Assembly (NCBI RefSeq): GCF_033170385.1
Contig: NZ_CP126170.1
Span: 219,501-283,500, forward strand
DNA: 64,000 nt
Direction: 5' to 3'
Source: Xanthomonas rydalmerensis
Lineage (GTDB): Bacteria > Pseudomonadota > Gammaproteobacteria > Xanthomonadales > Xanthomonadaceae
Below are positions 38,655-47,800 of the stretch, in pieces. Position 1 is the stretch's first letter, and each line of letters opens with the position of its first letter. The position numbers and the translations under genes are program-made. Under the pieces are notes generated by a model. The model was not told the origin of the DNA. It saw nothing but the letters and a program-made list of their open reading frames with translations, and ran no database searches.

Positions 38655-39029
38655 TCAGGCGTCCGGCAGATTGCGTTCGACCACGCCGTCCCAGTCGGCC
38701 GGGGTCAGCAGCGGCAGCCCGTGCGCCAGCCGCGACTTGTCGCATTGCGCGCTGCGTTCGCCGAACTCCAGCGAGGCCGGCACCGCCGCGCACACCGACG
38801 GCCGCCGCTCGTGGATGCTGCAGCGGCTGTAGCGGCCGATGTCCGCGTCCAGGGCGATGCAGCGCGGCTGCGCCTGCGAGGTGCCGCGCATCACCCGCTC
38901 GTGGGTACGCAGCGGCTCGGTCAGCTCGAACGGGACCCTGCCGCCCAGCGCGGGATCGGCTTCGCTCCAGTGGAAACTGACGCGGAAGTAGGCGCAGCAG
39001 GCGCCGCAGGTGAGGCAGGGATGGGACAT
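38655..39029 (-). CDS. YkgJ-family cysteine cluster protein
   Basis: 124 residues from ATG 39029. The zinc/iron cluster signature is CLTCGACCAYFRV near the N-terminus, followed by RCSIHERRPSVCAAVP and a final QCDKSRLAHGLPLL with another Cys. These proteins are thought to bind a metal cluster; function is not known. It is divergent from oleC with 147 bases between. Confidence 0.88.
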   Translation of the reverse strand: MSHPCLTCGACCAYFRVSFHWSEADPALGGRVPFELTEPLRTHERVMRGTSQAQPRCIALDADIGRYSRCSIHERRPSVCAAVPASLEFGERSAQCDKSRLAHGLPLLTPADWDGVVERNLPDA

Positions 39030-39164
39030 GGTGGCCGGGCCTTGCGCGGCGAACAGCGGTGGGGGGGCGCGGCATTCTGACCGAACCGGGGCGCGCTGCA
39101 AGCACTGCGGCATTCAGCCGCGGCCGCCGCGGGTGGGCTGTCGGCTGCGGCCCGGCGCATCGGC

Positions 39165-39170
39165 GATAAT
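39165..39170 (+). promoter_or_regulatory. -10 box (GATAAT) six bases before oleC
   Basis: GATAAT at 39165-39170 is followed by CGGCGC and then the oleC ATG at 39177. Transcription would start at or next to the start codon, giving a leaderless mRNA. No strong -35 hexamer is visible. Confidence 0.6.
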
Positions 39171-39176
39171 CGGCGC

Positions 39177-40838
39177 ATGACCACGACCTGCAACATCGCG
39201 GCCACGCTGCCGCGGCTGGCGCGCGAGCGCCCGGACCAGATCGCCATGCGCTGCCCCGGCCGGCTCGGCCCCGGTGGCATGGCCGCCTACGACGTGACCC
39301 TGAGCTATGCGCAGCTGGACGCGCGCAGCGATGCCATCGCCGCTGGCCTGGGCGCCTACGGCATCGGCCGCAGCACCCGCACGGTGGTGATGGTGCGGCC
39401 GTCGCCGGAGTTCTTCCTGCTGATGTTCGCGCTGTTCAAGGTCGGCGCGGTGCCGGTGCTGGTCGATCCGGGCATCGACCGGCGCGCGCTCAAGCAATGC
39501 CTGGACGAGGCGCAGCCGGAGGCCTTCATCGGCATTCCGCTGGCGCAGCTGGCGCGGCGCCTGCTCGGCTGGGCGCGCTCGGCGAAACGGATCGTCACCG
39601 TCGGCCGGCGCTGGGCCTGGGGCGGCACCACGCTGGCGCGGATCGAGCGCGCCGGCCAGGGCGCCGGCAGCCAGTTGGCCGACACGGCCGCGGACGACGT
39701 CGCCGCGATCCTGTTCACCAGCGGCTCCACCGGCGTGCCCAAGGGCGTGGTCTACCGGCACCGCCATTTCGTCGGCCAGATCGAGCTGATGCGCAATGCC
39801 TTCGACATGCAGCCTGGCGGCATCGACCTGCCGACCTTCCCGCCGTTCGCGCTGTTCGATCCGGCGCTGGGGCTGACCTCGGTGATCCCGGACATGGACC
39901 CGACGCGTCCGGCCAAGGTCGACCCGCGCAAGCTGCACGATGCGATGCAGCGTTTCGGCGTGACCCAGCTGTTCGGCTCGCCGGCACTGATGCGGGTGCT
40001 GGCCGACTACGGCAAGCCCTTGACCAACGTGCGCTGCGCCACCTCGGCCGGTGCGCCGGTGCCGCCGGACGTGGTGGCGCGGATCCGCAGTCTGCTGCCG
40101 GAGGATGGCAAGTTCTGGACGCCCTACGGCGCCACCGAGTGTCTGCCGGTGGCGGTGATCGAGGGCCGCGCGCTGCAGGACACGCGCGCGGCCACCGAGA
40201 GCGGCGCCGGCACCTGCGTCGGTACCGTGGTGCCGCCCAACGAGGTGCGCATCATCGCCATCGACGATGCCGCCATTCCCGAGTGGAGCGACGTGCGCGA
40301 AGTGCCGGCGGGCACGGTCGGCGAGATCACCGTGGCCGGCCCGACTGCCACCGACACCTATTTCAACCGCGACGCGGCCACGCGGCTGGCCAAGATCCGC
40401 GAGCGCCTGGACGATGGCAGCGAACGCATCGTGCACCGCATGGGCGACGTCGGCTATTTCGACGCGCAGGGCCGGCTGTGGTTCTGCGGGCGCAAGACCC
40501 AGCGCGTGGAGACCGCGCAGGGGCCGTTGTACACCGAACAGGTGGAGCCGATCTTCAATGCGTTGCCGGGCATCGGCCGCACCGCCCTGGTCGGCATCGG
40601 CGAGCCGGGGCGACAGCGCCCGGTGCTGTGCTACGAGTTGGGCGACAACGCCTGGATGGCGAGCCAACTGGAACTGGACGATCTGCTCCAGCAACTACGC
40701 GATACCGCCGCCGCGCACGCGCACACGGCCGGCATCGTCGACTTCCTGAGCCACCCGGGCTTTCCGGTGGACATCCGCCACAACGCCAAGATCGGCCGCG
40801 AGAAGTTGGCGCTGTGGGCGGCGGAACAGGTGCGCTGA
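39177..40838 (+). CDS. oleC: OleC, beta-lactone synthetase
   Basis: 553 residues of the ANL (AMP-forming) superfamily. The P-loop-like ATP motif is AILFTSGSTGVPKGVVYRH, the aromatic motif YGATECLPVA, the GDVGYFDAQGRLWFCGRK hinge and a terminal lysine in RHNAKIGREKLA. OleC activates 2-alkyl-3-hydroxy acids with ATP and closes the cis-beta-lactone. It lacks a carrier-protein domain, as expected. No Shine-Dalgarno sequence is visible, consistent with the leaderless promoter. The regulator gene follows after 9 bases. Confidence 0.94.
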   Translation: MTTTCNIAATLPRLARERPDQIAMRCPGRLGPGGMAAYDVTLSYAQLDARSDAIAAGLGAYGIGRSTRTVVMVRPSPEFFLLMFALFKVGAVPVLVDPGIDRRALKQCLDEAQPEAFIGIPLAQLARRLLGWARSAKRIVTVGRRWAWGGTTLARIERAGQGAGSQLADTAADDVAAILFTSGSTGVPKGVVYRHRHFVGQIELMRNAFDMQPGGIDLPTFPPFALFDPALGLTSVIPDMDPTRPAKVDPRKLHDAMQRFGVTQLFGSPALMRVLADYGKPLTNVRCATSAGAPVPPDVVARIRSLLPEDGKFWTPYGATECLPVAVIEGRALQDTRAATESGAGTCVGTVVPPNEVRIIAIDDAAIPEWSDVREVPAGTVGEITVAGPTATDTYFNRDAATRLAKIRERLDDGSERIVHRMGDVGYFDAQGRLWFCGRKTQRVETAQGPLYTEQVEPIFNALPGIGRTALVGIGEPGRQRPVLCYELGDNAWMASQLELDDLLQQLRDTAAAHAHTAGIVDFLSHPGFPVDIRHNAKIGREKLALWAAEQVR

Positions 40839-40847
40839 GGCGCGACG

Positions 40848-42410
40848 ATGGCCGAGCGCTACCGGCTGGGCGATCTGCGCATCGACGCGGCGCGGCAGCG
40901 GGTCGAGCGCGATGGTGACGTCCTGGAGGTGGGCGGGCTGAGTTTTCGCCTGCTGCATTACCTGCTGCAGCAGGGTCAGCGCGTGGTGGGGTTCGATGAA
41001 CTTATCGCGCAGGTGTGGGCGCCGGCGCTGGTCAACGAGGAGACCGTCACCCAGCGCGTGCGCCTGCTGCGCCAGGCGTTGGGCGATGCCTCGCGGCAAC
41101 CGCGCTATCTGCGCTCGGTGCGCGGCCAGGGGTATCAGCTGTGCCTCCCGGTACAGCCCGACGCCGATCCGGTTCCTGCCGACGCCGTACCCGCACCGCG
41201 GCCGATGTGGCGCAGGCGTGGCGTCTGGACGATCGCGGCCGGTGCGGTGGCGATCGCCTCGGCATTGGTCGTATCGCGCTGGCAGGCAGCCGTGCCAACG
41301 CCGGCCGCGTCGCCGTTGTTGCAGCGCGCCGAGTACTACGCCGGCATCGGCCAGCGCGACAACAACACGCGTGCGATCGCGCTGTACCAGCAGCGCCTGC
41401 AGCAGGCACCGGACGAGGCGGCAGCCCTGATTGGCCTGAGCCGCGCCTACAGTGCGCGCGTCTGCCAATACGACGGCGACCAGCAGGTCGCATTGCGCGC
41501 GCAGCGGTTGGCGACGCAGGTACTCGCGGCGCATCCGCGTCTGGCCGCCGCGCATGCCGCGCTCGGCTATGCGTACGATTGCCGCGGCGACAACGCCGCG
41601 GCGCTGGCCGCCTATGAGCGCGCGTTGCAACTGGACCCGCAGGCCGATGCCGTGCGTGGCTCGGCGGCCTATCTGTACGAACGCCAGGGCCGCCTGGCGC
41701 AAGCGCTTGCGGCCAACCTGCAAGTGCGCGATCCGGCGCGGGTGCGCTTCCTGCCGCTGCAGATCGCCAGCAACCTCGACCTGCTGGGCTACGTCAGCGC
41801 CGCCGAAGCGCGCTACCGCGACAGTTTCCAGCTCTATCCCGACAGCGCGTATTCCAATCTGGCGTGGCCGCGCTTCCTGTTCGTGCATGGGCGCACGGCC
41901 GATGCGCAGGCTACGCTGGATCAGGCGCTGGGGCGTGGCACCGACTCCGCCGGACTGTTCCTGCTGCAGGCGGAAGTGGCGCTGGCGCGTGGCGACCCCG
42001 CGCGGGCACGCCAGGCGAGCCTGCAGGCCATGCGTCTGCGCCCGCAAGGCAGTTTTGCCCAGGCCGTGGCCTGGACGCTGCAGGCGCAACCGCCGCTCCC
42101 GGCGCCGCAGCTGCGCGCGCGGGCGCAGACCTTGCTGGACGCCGTGGCGCGCGGCACCGACCCGCTGGATGCGCTGGATGCAGCGCTGCTGCTGCAGTTG
42201 GCCGGCGACCGGCCGGCGGCGCTGGACGCGCTGCGTCGGGCCCAGGCCGCGGGCTATCGCGACGGTGCCTACCTGCGGGTGTCGCCGCTGCTGGCACCGC
42301 TGCGCGCGGAGCCGGGTTTCGCGGCGTTGCTGGCGCGCAACGAGGCCGATGTCGCCGTGCAACGGGTACAGGCGCAGCGTGCCGGACTGGTGCCTACGGC
42401 AATGCCGTGA
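40848..42410 (+). CDS. CadC-like membrane winged-helix regulator with TPR sensor
   Basis: 520 residues. The N-terminal OmpR/PhoB-type winged helix (about 1-100, FRLLHYLLQQGQRVVGFDELIAQVW and VRLLRQALGD...YLRSVRGQGYQL) has no receiver domain. One membrane segment (IAAGAVAIASALVVSRW, about 129-146) leads to a periplasmic TPR domain with repeats such as AALIGLSRAYSAR and AHAALGYAYDCRGDNAAALAAYERAL. This is the ToxR/CadC layout: signal sensing outside, DNA binding inside. It starts 9 bases after oleC, so it may be co-transcribed with oleC and control the ole genes. Confidence 0.9.
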   Translation: MAERYRLGDLRIDAARQRVERDGDVLEVGGLSFRLLHYLLQQGQRVVGFDELIAQVWAPALVNEETVTQRVRLLRQALGDASRQPRYLRSVRGQGYQLCLPVQPDADPVPADAVPAPRPMWRRRGVWTIAAGAVAIASALVVSRWQAAVPTPAASPLLQRAEYYAGIGQRDNNTRAIALYQQRLQQAPDEAAALIGLSRAYSARVCQYDGDQQVALRAQRLATQVLAAHPRLAAAHAALGYAYDCRGDNAAALAAYERALQLDPQADAVRGSAAYLYERQGRLAQALAANLQVRDPARVRFLPLQIASNLDLLGYVSAAEARYRDSFQLYPDSAYSNLAWPRFLFVHGRTADAQATLDQALGRGTDSAGLFLLQAEVALARGDPARARQASLQAMRLRPQGSFAQAVAWTLQAQPPLPAPQLRARAQTLLDAVARGTDPLDALDAALLLQLAGDRPAALDALRRAQAAGYRDGAYLRVSPLLAPLRAEPGFAALLARNEADVAVQRVQAQRAGLVPTAMP

Positions 42411-43518
42411 GCACGTAGTCGGCGAGCAGCGCCTGCGATTGCGGGTGCATCTGCGGGCGGTTGTAGGCACGCCGGGTGATCACCACCACCAGGCGTTCCT
42501 CCGGCAGCACGAACACATAGTTGCCGCCGTTGCCCGACATCGCCCAGACCCCGCGTTCGACGCCGTGGGCCTGGAAGCGGAAGCGCCACAACAGGTAGCC
42601 GTAGTCGGCATCGTCGCGGGCCTGCGCATGCGCTTGGGTCATCGCCCGGATCCATGCGGCCGGCAGCACTTGCGTGCCGTGCCAGCGGCCGTCGTCAAGC
42701 AGCAACTGGCCGAACTTGGCCAGGTCGCGGCTGCGGTAGCGGGTGCCGCCACCGCCCATGCCCACGCCCTCGGCGGCGTGCAGCCAGTGCGCACCGACGA
42801 TACCCAGCGGCCGCTCCAGGACCTGCGCGGCGAAGTCCTCCAGACGCTCCCCGGTGGCCTTCTCGAGCAGCGCGCCGAGCAGGAAGCTGCCGGCGGTACA
42901 GTAAGAGAAGGCGCGTCCATATGGACTCTCCTCGGGGCGGCGCATCCACGGTGCATAGCCCTTGAGCGGCAGGTCCAGTGCGAACTGCGTCCAGTCGGCA
43001 CTGACGTACATGCGTTCCTCGTGGCCGCTGGAGAAGGCGTTGTCGTCGTCGCACTCCCATTGCGAACTCATCGTCAGCAGGTCTTCGACGGTGATCGCGC
43101 GCTTGCGCGGCGCATCGTGCTGCCACTGGCGGTCGCCGAAGAAGTCGTAGACGTGGGTCTGCACGCCAGGCAGACGGCCGCGCGCGATCGCCGCGCCGAC
43201 CAGCAGCGCGGTCACGCTCTTGGTCGCCGAGCGGGTGTCGTGCAAGGTCTGCCGGTCGGCCCCACCGAAGTAGTGCTCGTAGACCAAGGCGCCGTCGCGC
43301 ACGATCAGCACGCTGGTGGTGTCCGGCGCCGCGCCATCGGCGATGGCGCGTTCCATGGCGGCAAGCCGGTCCAGCTTCCAGCCGCTGGCGGCGGCGTCGG
43401 CGACCGGCCAGCCGTCGTCCTGCGCCGGCGGTGTGGTCGCGGCCGCTGGTGCGGCGGCGCAAGCAAACGGAACGATGAGGGAGAAGATGGCGCACAGCAG
43501 CAGTTGCAGGCGTGACAT
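42394..43518 (-). CDS. Serine hydrolase of the beta-lactamase/penicillin-binding family
   Basis: 374 residues from ATG 43518. Signal peptide MSRLQLLLCAIFSLIVPFACA. Class C-like active-site motifs: S97-A-T-K100, SYCTAG for the tyrosine motif and a GNGGNY block near the C-terminus in the KTG position. Such proteins are often esterases or D-peptidases, not drug-hydrolysing lactamases. Its last 17 bases overlap the 3' end of the CadC-like gene on the other strand (tail to tail). Confidence 0.88.
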   Translation of the reverse strand: MSRLQLLLCAIFSLIVPFACAAAPAAATTPPAQDDGWPVADAAASGWKLDRLAAMERAIADGAAPDTTSVLIVRDGALVYEHYFGGADRQTLHDTRSATKSVTALLVGAAIARGRLPGVQTHVYDFFGDRQWQHDAPRKRAITVEDLLTMSSQWECDDDNAFSSGHEERMYVSADWTQFALDLPLKGYAPWMRRPEESPYGRAFSYCTAGSFLLGALLEKATGERLEDFAAQVLERPLGIVGAHWLHAAEGVGMGGGGTRYRSRDLAKFGQLLLDDGRWHGTQVLPAAWIRAMTQAHAQARDDADYGYLLWRFRFQAHGVERGVWAMSGNGGNYVFVLPEERLVVVITRRAYNRPQMHPQSQALLADYVLTALP

Positions 43519-43713
43519 GGCAGAACTCCGGTGGAAAGGCCGGTGCACTTACGCCCATGGCATCGCTGAAGTGCCTGATGCCAGACTTAAGAATTCTGAA
43601 GGTCAGTCGGATCAAGGGCTTGCACGGCTTGTGTCGCCGGCGTCGTCATCGCGGATCGCCTTCACCGGCGGCCCCGGCTATCGTGTGCGCCCTGGTTCGA
43701 TCGGTGCGACGCG

Positions 43714-44724
43714 ATGAAGATTGTGGTGACGGGCGGTGGTGGATTCCTGGGCCAGGCGCTGTGCCGCGGGCTGGTCGCGCGGGGGCACGAGGTGGTCAGT
43801 TACAACCGCGGCCACTATCCGGAATTGCAGGCGTTGGGTGTGGCACAGGTGCGGGGCGACCTGGTCGACGCGCAGGCGCTGCAACATGCGCTGGCCGGCG
43901 CCGATGCGGTGTTCCACAACGCCGCCAAGGCCGGCGCCTGGGGCAGCTACGACAGTTACTACCAGCCCAACGTGGTCGGCACCGAGAACGTGCTGGCTGC
44001 CTGCCGCATGCAGGGCGTGTCGCGCCTGGTCTACACCTCCACGCCGAGCGTGACCCACCGCGCCACCCATCCGGTCGAGGGCCTGGGCGCGGACCAGGTG
44101 CCCTACGGCGAGAATTTCCAGGCGCCGTACGCGGCGACCAAGGCGATCGCCGAACGCATGGTGCTGGCCGCCAACGACGCGCGCTTGGCCGTGGTGGCGC
44201 TGCGCCCGCGGCTGATCTGGGGGCCGGGCGACAATCAGATCCTGCCCAAGCTGGTGGCGCGGGCGCAGGCCGGGCGTGTGCGCCTGGTCGGTGGCGGCGA
44301 CAACAAGGTCGATTCCACCTACATCGACAATGCCGCGCAGGCGCATTTCGACGCCTTCGAGCACCTGGCGGTAGGCGCGCCCTGTGCCGGCAAGGCCTAC
44401 TTCATTTCCAACGGCGAGCCGTTGCCGATGCGCGAGCTGCTCAACAAGCTGCTCGCCGCGGTCGGCGCGCCGGTCGTGACCAAGACGCTCTCGTTCAAGG
44501 CCGCCTACCGCATCGGCGCCACCTGCGAAACCCTGTGGCCGTTGCTGCGCCTGCGCGGCGAGCCGCCGCTGACGCGGTTCCTGGCCGAGCAGTTGTGCAC
44601 GCCGCACTGGTACAGCATGGAACCGGCCCGACGCGACTTCGGCTACGTGCCGCAGGTGTCGATCGAGCAGGGCCTGCAGCGGCTGGCGTCCTCATGGCGC
44701 AACGACACGTCCGTCACCCGCTGA
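43714..44724 (+). CDS. oleD: OleD, NADPH-dependent 2-alkyl-3-ketoacid reductase
   Basis: 336 residues of the extended short-chain dehydrogenase group. Dinucleotide motif TGGGGFLG (residues 6-13), catalytic Y139xxxK143 ([12 protein letters not shown]), Ser/Thr in VYTSTPSV, and [19 protein letters not shown]. OleD reduces the OleA product to the 3-hydroxy acid used by OleC. It is separated from oleC by the regulator and the hydrolase gene. Start ATG 43714 matches the family and comes straight after a non-coding stretch. Confidence 0.95.
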   Translation: MKIVVTGGGGFLGQALCRGLVARGHEVVSYNRGHYPELQALGVAQVRGDLVDAQALQHALAGADAVFHNAAKAGAWGSYDSYYQPNVVGTENVLAACRMQGVSRLVYTSTPSVTHRATHPVEGLGADQVPYGENFQAPYAATKAIAERMVLAANDARLAVVALRPRLIWGPGDNQILPKLVARAQAGRVRLVGGGDNKVDSTYIDNAAQAHFDAFEHLAVGAPCAGKAYFISNGEPLPMRELLNKLLAAVGAPVVTKTLSFKAAYRIGATCETLWPLLRLRGEPPLTRFLAEQLCTPHWYSMEPARRDFGYVPQVSIEQGLQRLASSWRNDTSVTR

Positions 44725-44786
44725 CGACCGCTGGTTTCCGAAGATGATGCCGCGCCGATTCGGCACGACAACTTCTGGATATTGCC

Positions 44787-44945
44787 ATGCTGCATTACGC
44801 CATCATCTTCTTCGTGATCGCCATCATCGCCGCCGTGCTCGGTTTCAGCGGCATCGCCGGCGCGGCGACCAACATCGCCTGGATCCTGTTCGTGGTGTTC
44901 CTGATCCTGGCGGTGATCTCGATGTTCCGCCGCGGCAAGGTCTAG
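44787..44945 (+). CDS. DUF1328 small membrane protein
   Basis: 52 residues, starting [20 protein letters not shown] and ending [10 protein letters not shown]. Two hydrophobic helices with a GIAGAAT turn match the YtjA/DUF1328 family of tiny inner membrane proteins, known for stress-related expression. It lies 62 bases after oleD and is followed by a good terminator, so it could be a separate unit. Confidence 0.88.
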   Translation: MLHYAIIFFVIAIIAAVLGFSGIAGAATNIAWILFVVFLILAVISMFRRGKV

Positions 44946-44972
44946 TCCTTTCGCGACAATCGAACGTCGATG

Positions 44973-45003
44973 CTTGCCCGCGGCGCTTTGCGTCGCGGGC
45001 AAG
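44973..45003 (+). terminator. Hairpin after the DUF1328 gene
   Basis: CTTGCCCGCG (44973-44982) and its complement (44994-45003) form a perfect 10-bp stem with an 11-base loop, then TCGTTTC. It closes the oleD/DUF1328 region. Confidence 0.65.
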
Positions 45004-45132
45004 TCGTTTCTGGGGCAGGGCGCCGCGATGGCGCTGGCTGACCGCACGCCGGGCCGCTTAGTGGCGCTGCGGGCTAGACGTTTTGCCTGACGCTTGTCAC
45101 CATCCTCCGCTCAGGGGATAGGGGCGGATCGA

Positions 45133-47088
45133 ATGCGAGCGTGGATCGTATGGGCAGGCCTTGCGCTTGCGGGGAGCGCGTGCGCGCAGGTGCCGCCGGT
45201 GGACCTGGCGCCATACCTGCAGCGCGATCAGTTCGAACGGGTCAAGATCTCGCCGACCGGTGCCTACTACGCCGTCACCGCGCCGCTCGAGGACCGCACC
45301 GTGCTGGCGGTCATACGACGCAGCGACAAGCAGGTCTCGGCCAAGATCATGGGCCAGGCCGACTCGGTGGTGCACGATTTCTGGTGGGCCAGCAACGAGC
45401 GCATCGTGGTATCGATGGCCGAGCGCCTGGGCGCGCTCGACCGGCCGGTGGCGATCGGTCAGCTGCATGCGGTCGACGCCGACGGCAAGAATCCGCGCTT
45501 GCTGGCCAGCCCCTACGGGCTCAACGACAGCGTCAATGGCGTCACCTACAAGGCCGGCCTGGATCCGTCGGTGTTCATGCTCGACACCTTGCCGGACGAT
45601 CCGCGCTCGGTCCTGGTGTCGGTGGTGGAGCAGACCAAGGATCCCACCGTGCATGTGGACAAGCTAGACATCTACAACCACCGGCGCATGCCGGTGGCGC
45701 GCGCACCGGTGGCACGCGCGGACTTCGTCACCGACCACGGCGGCCACGTGCGCTTCGCGCAGGGTGCCGAGACCGGCAGCAACGCCAGTAAACTGTTCTA
45801 CCGCAGCGACGACGCCAGCCCATGGCGGCTGATCAACGACGAGGCCAGCAGCGGACATCGCAGTTTCCCGCTGGGCTTTTCCGCGGACGACAAGATCGCC
45901 TACCTGCAGGTAGAGCAAGCCGAAGGACCCGATACGGTTGTGTCCTGGGATCCGCAAAGCGACCGCTCCACACCGCTGTTGCGCGACGCACGAGTCGATC
46001 CCTACCAGGTGCTGCGCGACCTGGACGGCCGTACCCCGATCGGCGTGTCGTTTATGAGCGACCGCGTGCACAACCGCTTCTTCGACGACAACGCACCGAT
46101 GGCACGGCTGTACCGCGCGCTGGAGCAGGCCTTCAACGGCGATGCGGTGTTCATCACCTCGGCCACCGCCGATCGGCGCCTGCTGATGCTCTATGTGTGG
46201 AGCGATCGCAACAACGGCGATTACTTCCTGTTCGACACCGCGGACAAGTCGGCAAAGCGGGTGTTCAGCCGTCGCGAATGGTTCGTGCCGGATAGGGTGC
46301 CGCACACCCGCGAGGTCGCCTTCAAGGCCAGGGATGGCATGGACCTGTACGGCTATCTGACACTGCCGTTGCAGGCGCCGGCCGGCAAACCACTGCCGAT
46401 GGTGCTGTTGCCGCATGGCGGACCGTTCGGTCTCTTCGATGGCTGGGAATTCGACGACGATGCGCAGGTGCTGGCCGCGGCTGGGTACGCGGTCTTGCGG
46501 GTGAACTACCGCGGCTCCGGCAACTATGGTCGCGCCTATACCCAGGCAGGCGCCCGGGAATGGGGCGGGCGCATGCAGGACGATCTCACCGATGCCACCC
46601 GCTGGGCGATCGATCAGGGCGTCGCCGACAGCGCGCGCATCTGCATCTACGGCGCCAGCTACGGGGCCTATGCTGCGCTGATGGGGGCGGCGAAGGAGCC
46701 GGCGCTGTACCGCTGCGCGGCCGGCTACGTCGGCGTGTACGACCTGGAGACCATGTACCGTGACAAGGCCAGATATGCGCGTTGGACCAAGGCCTGGGCG
46801 GGCGATTGGCTGGGCGAACGCGACAGTTTGGCGACGCGTTCGCCGGTCAACCTGGCCGAACGTATCCGCGTGCCGGTGTTTCTGGCCGCTGGCGGCAAGG
46901 ACGAACGTGCCCCGATCGAACATACCGAGCGGATGGAGAAGGCATTGAAGAAGGCCGGGGTGCCAGTAGAGGCGCTGTATGTCCCCACCGAGGGTCATGG
47001 CTTCTACACCGAGGCGCACCGGCGCGCCTACTACACGCAGTTGCTGGCGTTCCTGAGCAAGCACCTGGGCGGCGCGCAGGCGCAATAG
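45133..47088 (+). CDS. S9-family serine peptidase (prolyl oligopeptidase type), exported
   Basis: 651 residues from ATG 45133. A signal peptide (MRAWIVWAGLALAGSACA) precedes a beta-propeller half (SPTGAYYAVTAPLEDRTV and similar) and an alpha/beta hydrolase half with Ser509 in YGASYGAYAA, Asp590 in AGGKDERAP and His622 in EGHGF. The LVLPHGGPFGL-type oxyanion loop (here LLPHGGPFGLFDG) is present. It would trim short peptides in the periplasm. It is probably a single-gene unit. Confidence 0.92.
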   Translation: MRAWIVWAGLALAGSACAQVPPVDLAPYLQRDQFERVKISPTGAYYAVTAPLEDRTVLAVIRRSDKQVSAKIMGQADSVVHDFWWASNERIVVSMAERLGALDRPVAIGQLHAVDADGKNPRLLASPYGLNDSVNGVTYKAGLDPSVFMLDTLPDDPRSVLVSVVEQTKDPTVHVDKLDIYNHRRMPVARAPVARADFVTDHGGHVRFAQGAETGSNASKLFYRSDDASPWRLINDEASSGHRSFPLGFSADDKIAYLQVEQAEGPDTVVSWDPQSDRSTPLLRDARVDPYQVLRDLDGRTPIGVSFMSDRVHNRFFDDNAPMARLYRALEQAFNGDAVFITSATADRRLLMLYVWSDRNNGDYFLFDTADKSAKRVFSRREWFVPDRVPHTREVAFKARDGMDLYGYLTLPLQAPAGKPLPMVLLPHGGPFGLFDGWEFDDDAQVLAAAGYAVLRVNYRGSGNYGRAYTQAGAREWGGRMQDDLTDATRWAIDQGVADSARICIYGASYGAYAALMGAAKEPALYRCAAGYVGVYDLETMYRDKARYARWTKAWAGDWLGERDSLATRSPVNLAERIRVPVFLAAGGKDERAPIEHTERMEKALKKAGVPVEALYVPTEGHGFYTEAHRRAYYTQLLAFLSKHLGGAQAQ

Positions 47089-47155
47089 CGGCAAGCGGCG
47101 GCCTGGGTGGGGCATCTGTCTCGCCCTGCGCACGGCCTTGCGACGTGTCTGCCGC

Positions 47156-47161
47156 TAGAAT
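47156..47161 (+). promoter_or_regulatory. -10 box (TAGAAT) six bases before ubiJ
   Basis: TAGAAT, then GCGGGC, then the ubiJ ATG at 47168. The spacing places the start point at the start codon. No convincing -35 element at 17 bases. Confidence 0.6.
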
Positions 47162-47167
47162 GCGGGC

Positions 47168-47800
47168 ATGTCTGGATCCCCCCTCGATGCTCTCAAGCCC
47201 CTGGCCGGCCGCGCGCTGGAAGCGGCGCTCAATCGCGCGCTGGCGCTGGACCCGGAAACCGGCGAGGCCCTGCGCGACCTCGATGGTCAGCGCGTGGCGC
47301 TGACCCTGGAGGCGCCCGCACTGGCCCTGCAGATCCGCGTCGATGGCTCGCAGTTGCGGGTCGGCCCGGTGGATCCGGCGCAGGAGCCGGAACTGGCGGT
47401 GCGCAGCACGCTCGGCGGGCTGCTCGCGCAGTTGCCGTTCCTGGCGCAGGCGCGGCGTACCGGCGGACGCGTGCGGGTCTCTGGCGATGCCGAACTGGCG
47501 CGACGCCTGCAGCACCTGGCGACGCGCTTCGATCCGGACTGGCAGCGGCCGTTCGTGCAGGTGTTCGGCGAGGTGCTCGGCGTGCAGGTGGCCAATACCG
47601 CGCGTTCGGCCCTGCAGCAGGCCCGGCGCAGTGCGCAGGACCTTGCGCAGAGTGCGGCCGAGTACGTCACCGAAGAGTCGCGTGACGTGGTCGCGCGCGC
47701 CGAACTGGAGGCCTTTTACGACGACGTCGACGTGCTGCGCGACGATGTCGAGCGCATCGCCGCGCGGGTGGCGCGGCTGCAGCCGGAGCGTGGCGCATGA
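47168..47800 (+). CDS. ubiJ: UbiJ, ubiquinone synthesis accessory factor
   Basis: 210 residues. Residues 1-115 resemble an SCP2-type lipid-binding domain ([47 protein letters not shown]), and the C-terminal third is a charged coiled coil. UbiJ gathers the Ubi hydroxylases and methylases on a lipid-binding complex. Its stop overlaps the ubiB start by 4 bases. ubiE, often next to this pair, is absent here. Confidence 0.9.
   Translation: MSGSPLDALKPLAGRALEAALNRALALDPETGEALRDLDGQRVALTLEAPALALQIRVDGSQLRVGPVDPAQEPELAVRSTLGGLLAQLPFLAQARRTGGRVRVSGDAELARRLQHLATRFDPDWQRPFVQVFGEVLGVQVANTARSALQQARRSAQDLAQSAAEYVTEESRDVVARAELEAFYDDVDVLRDDVERIAARVARLQPERGA

Noticed and set aside
42394..43518. The serine hydrolase as an antibiotic resistance beta-lactamase.
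   Set aside because: SxxK is present but the usual KTG and YxN are not clear; esterase or peptidase activity is at least as likely.
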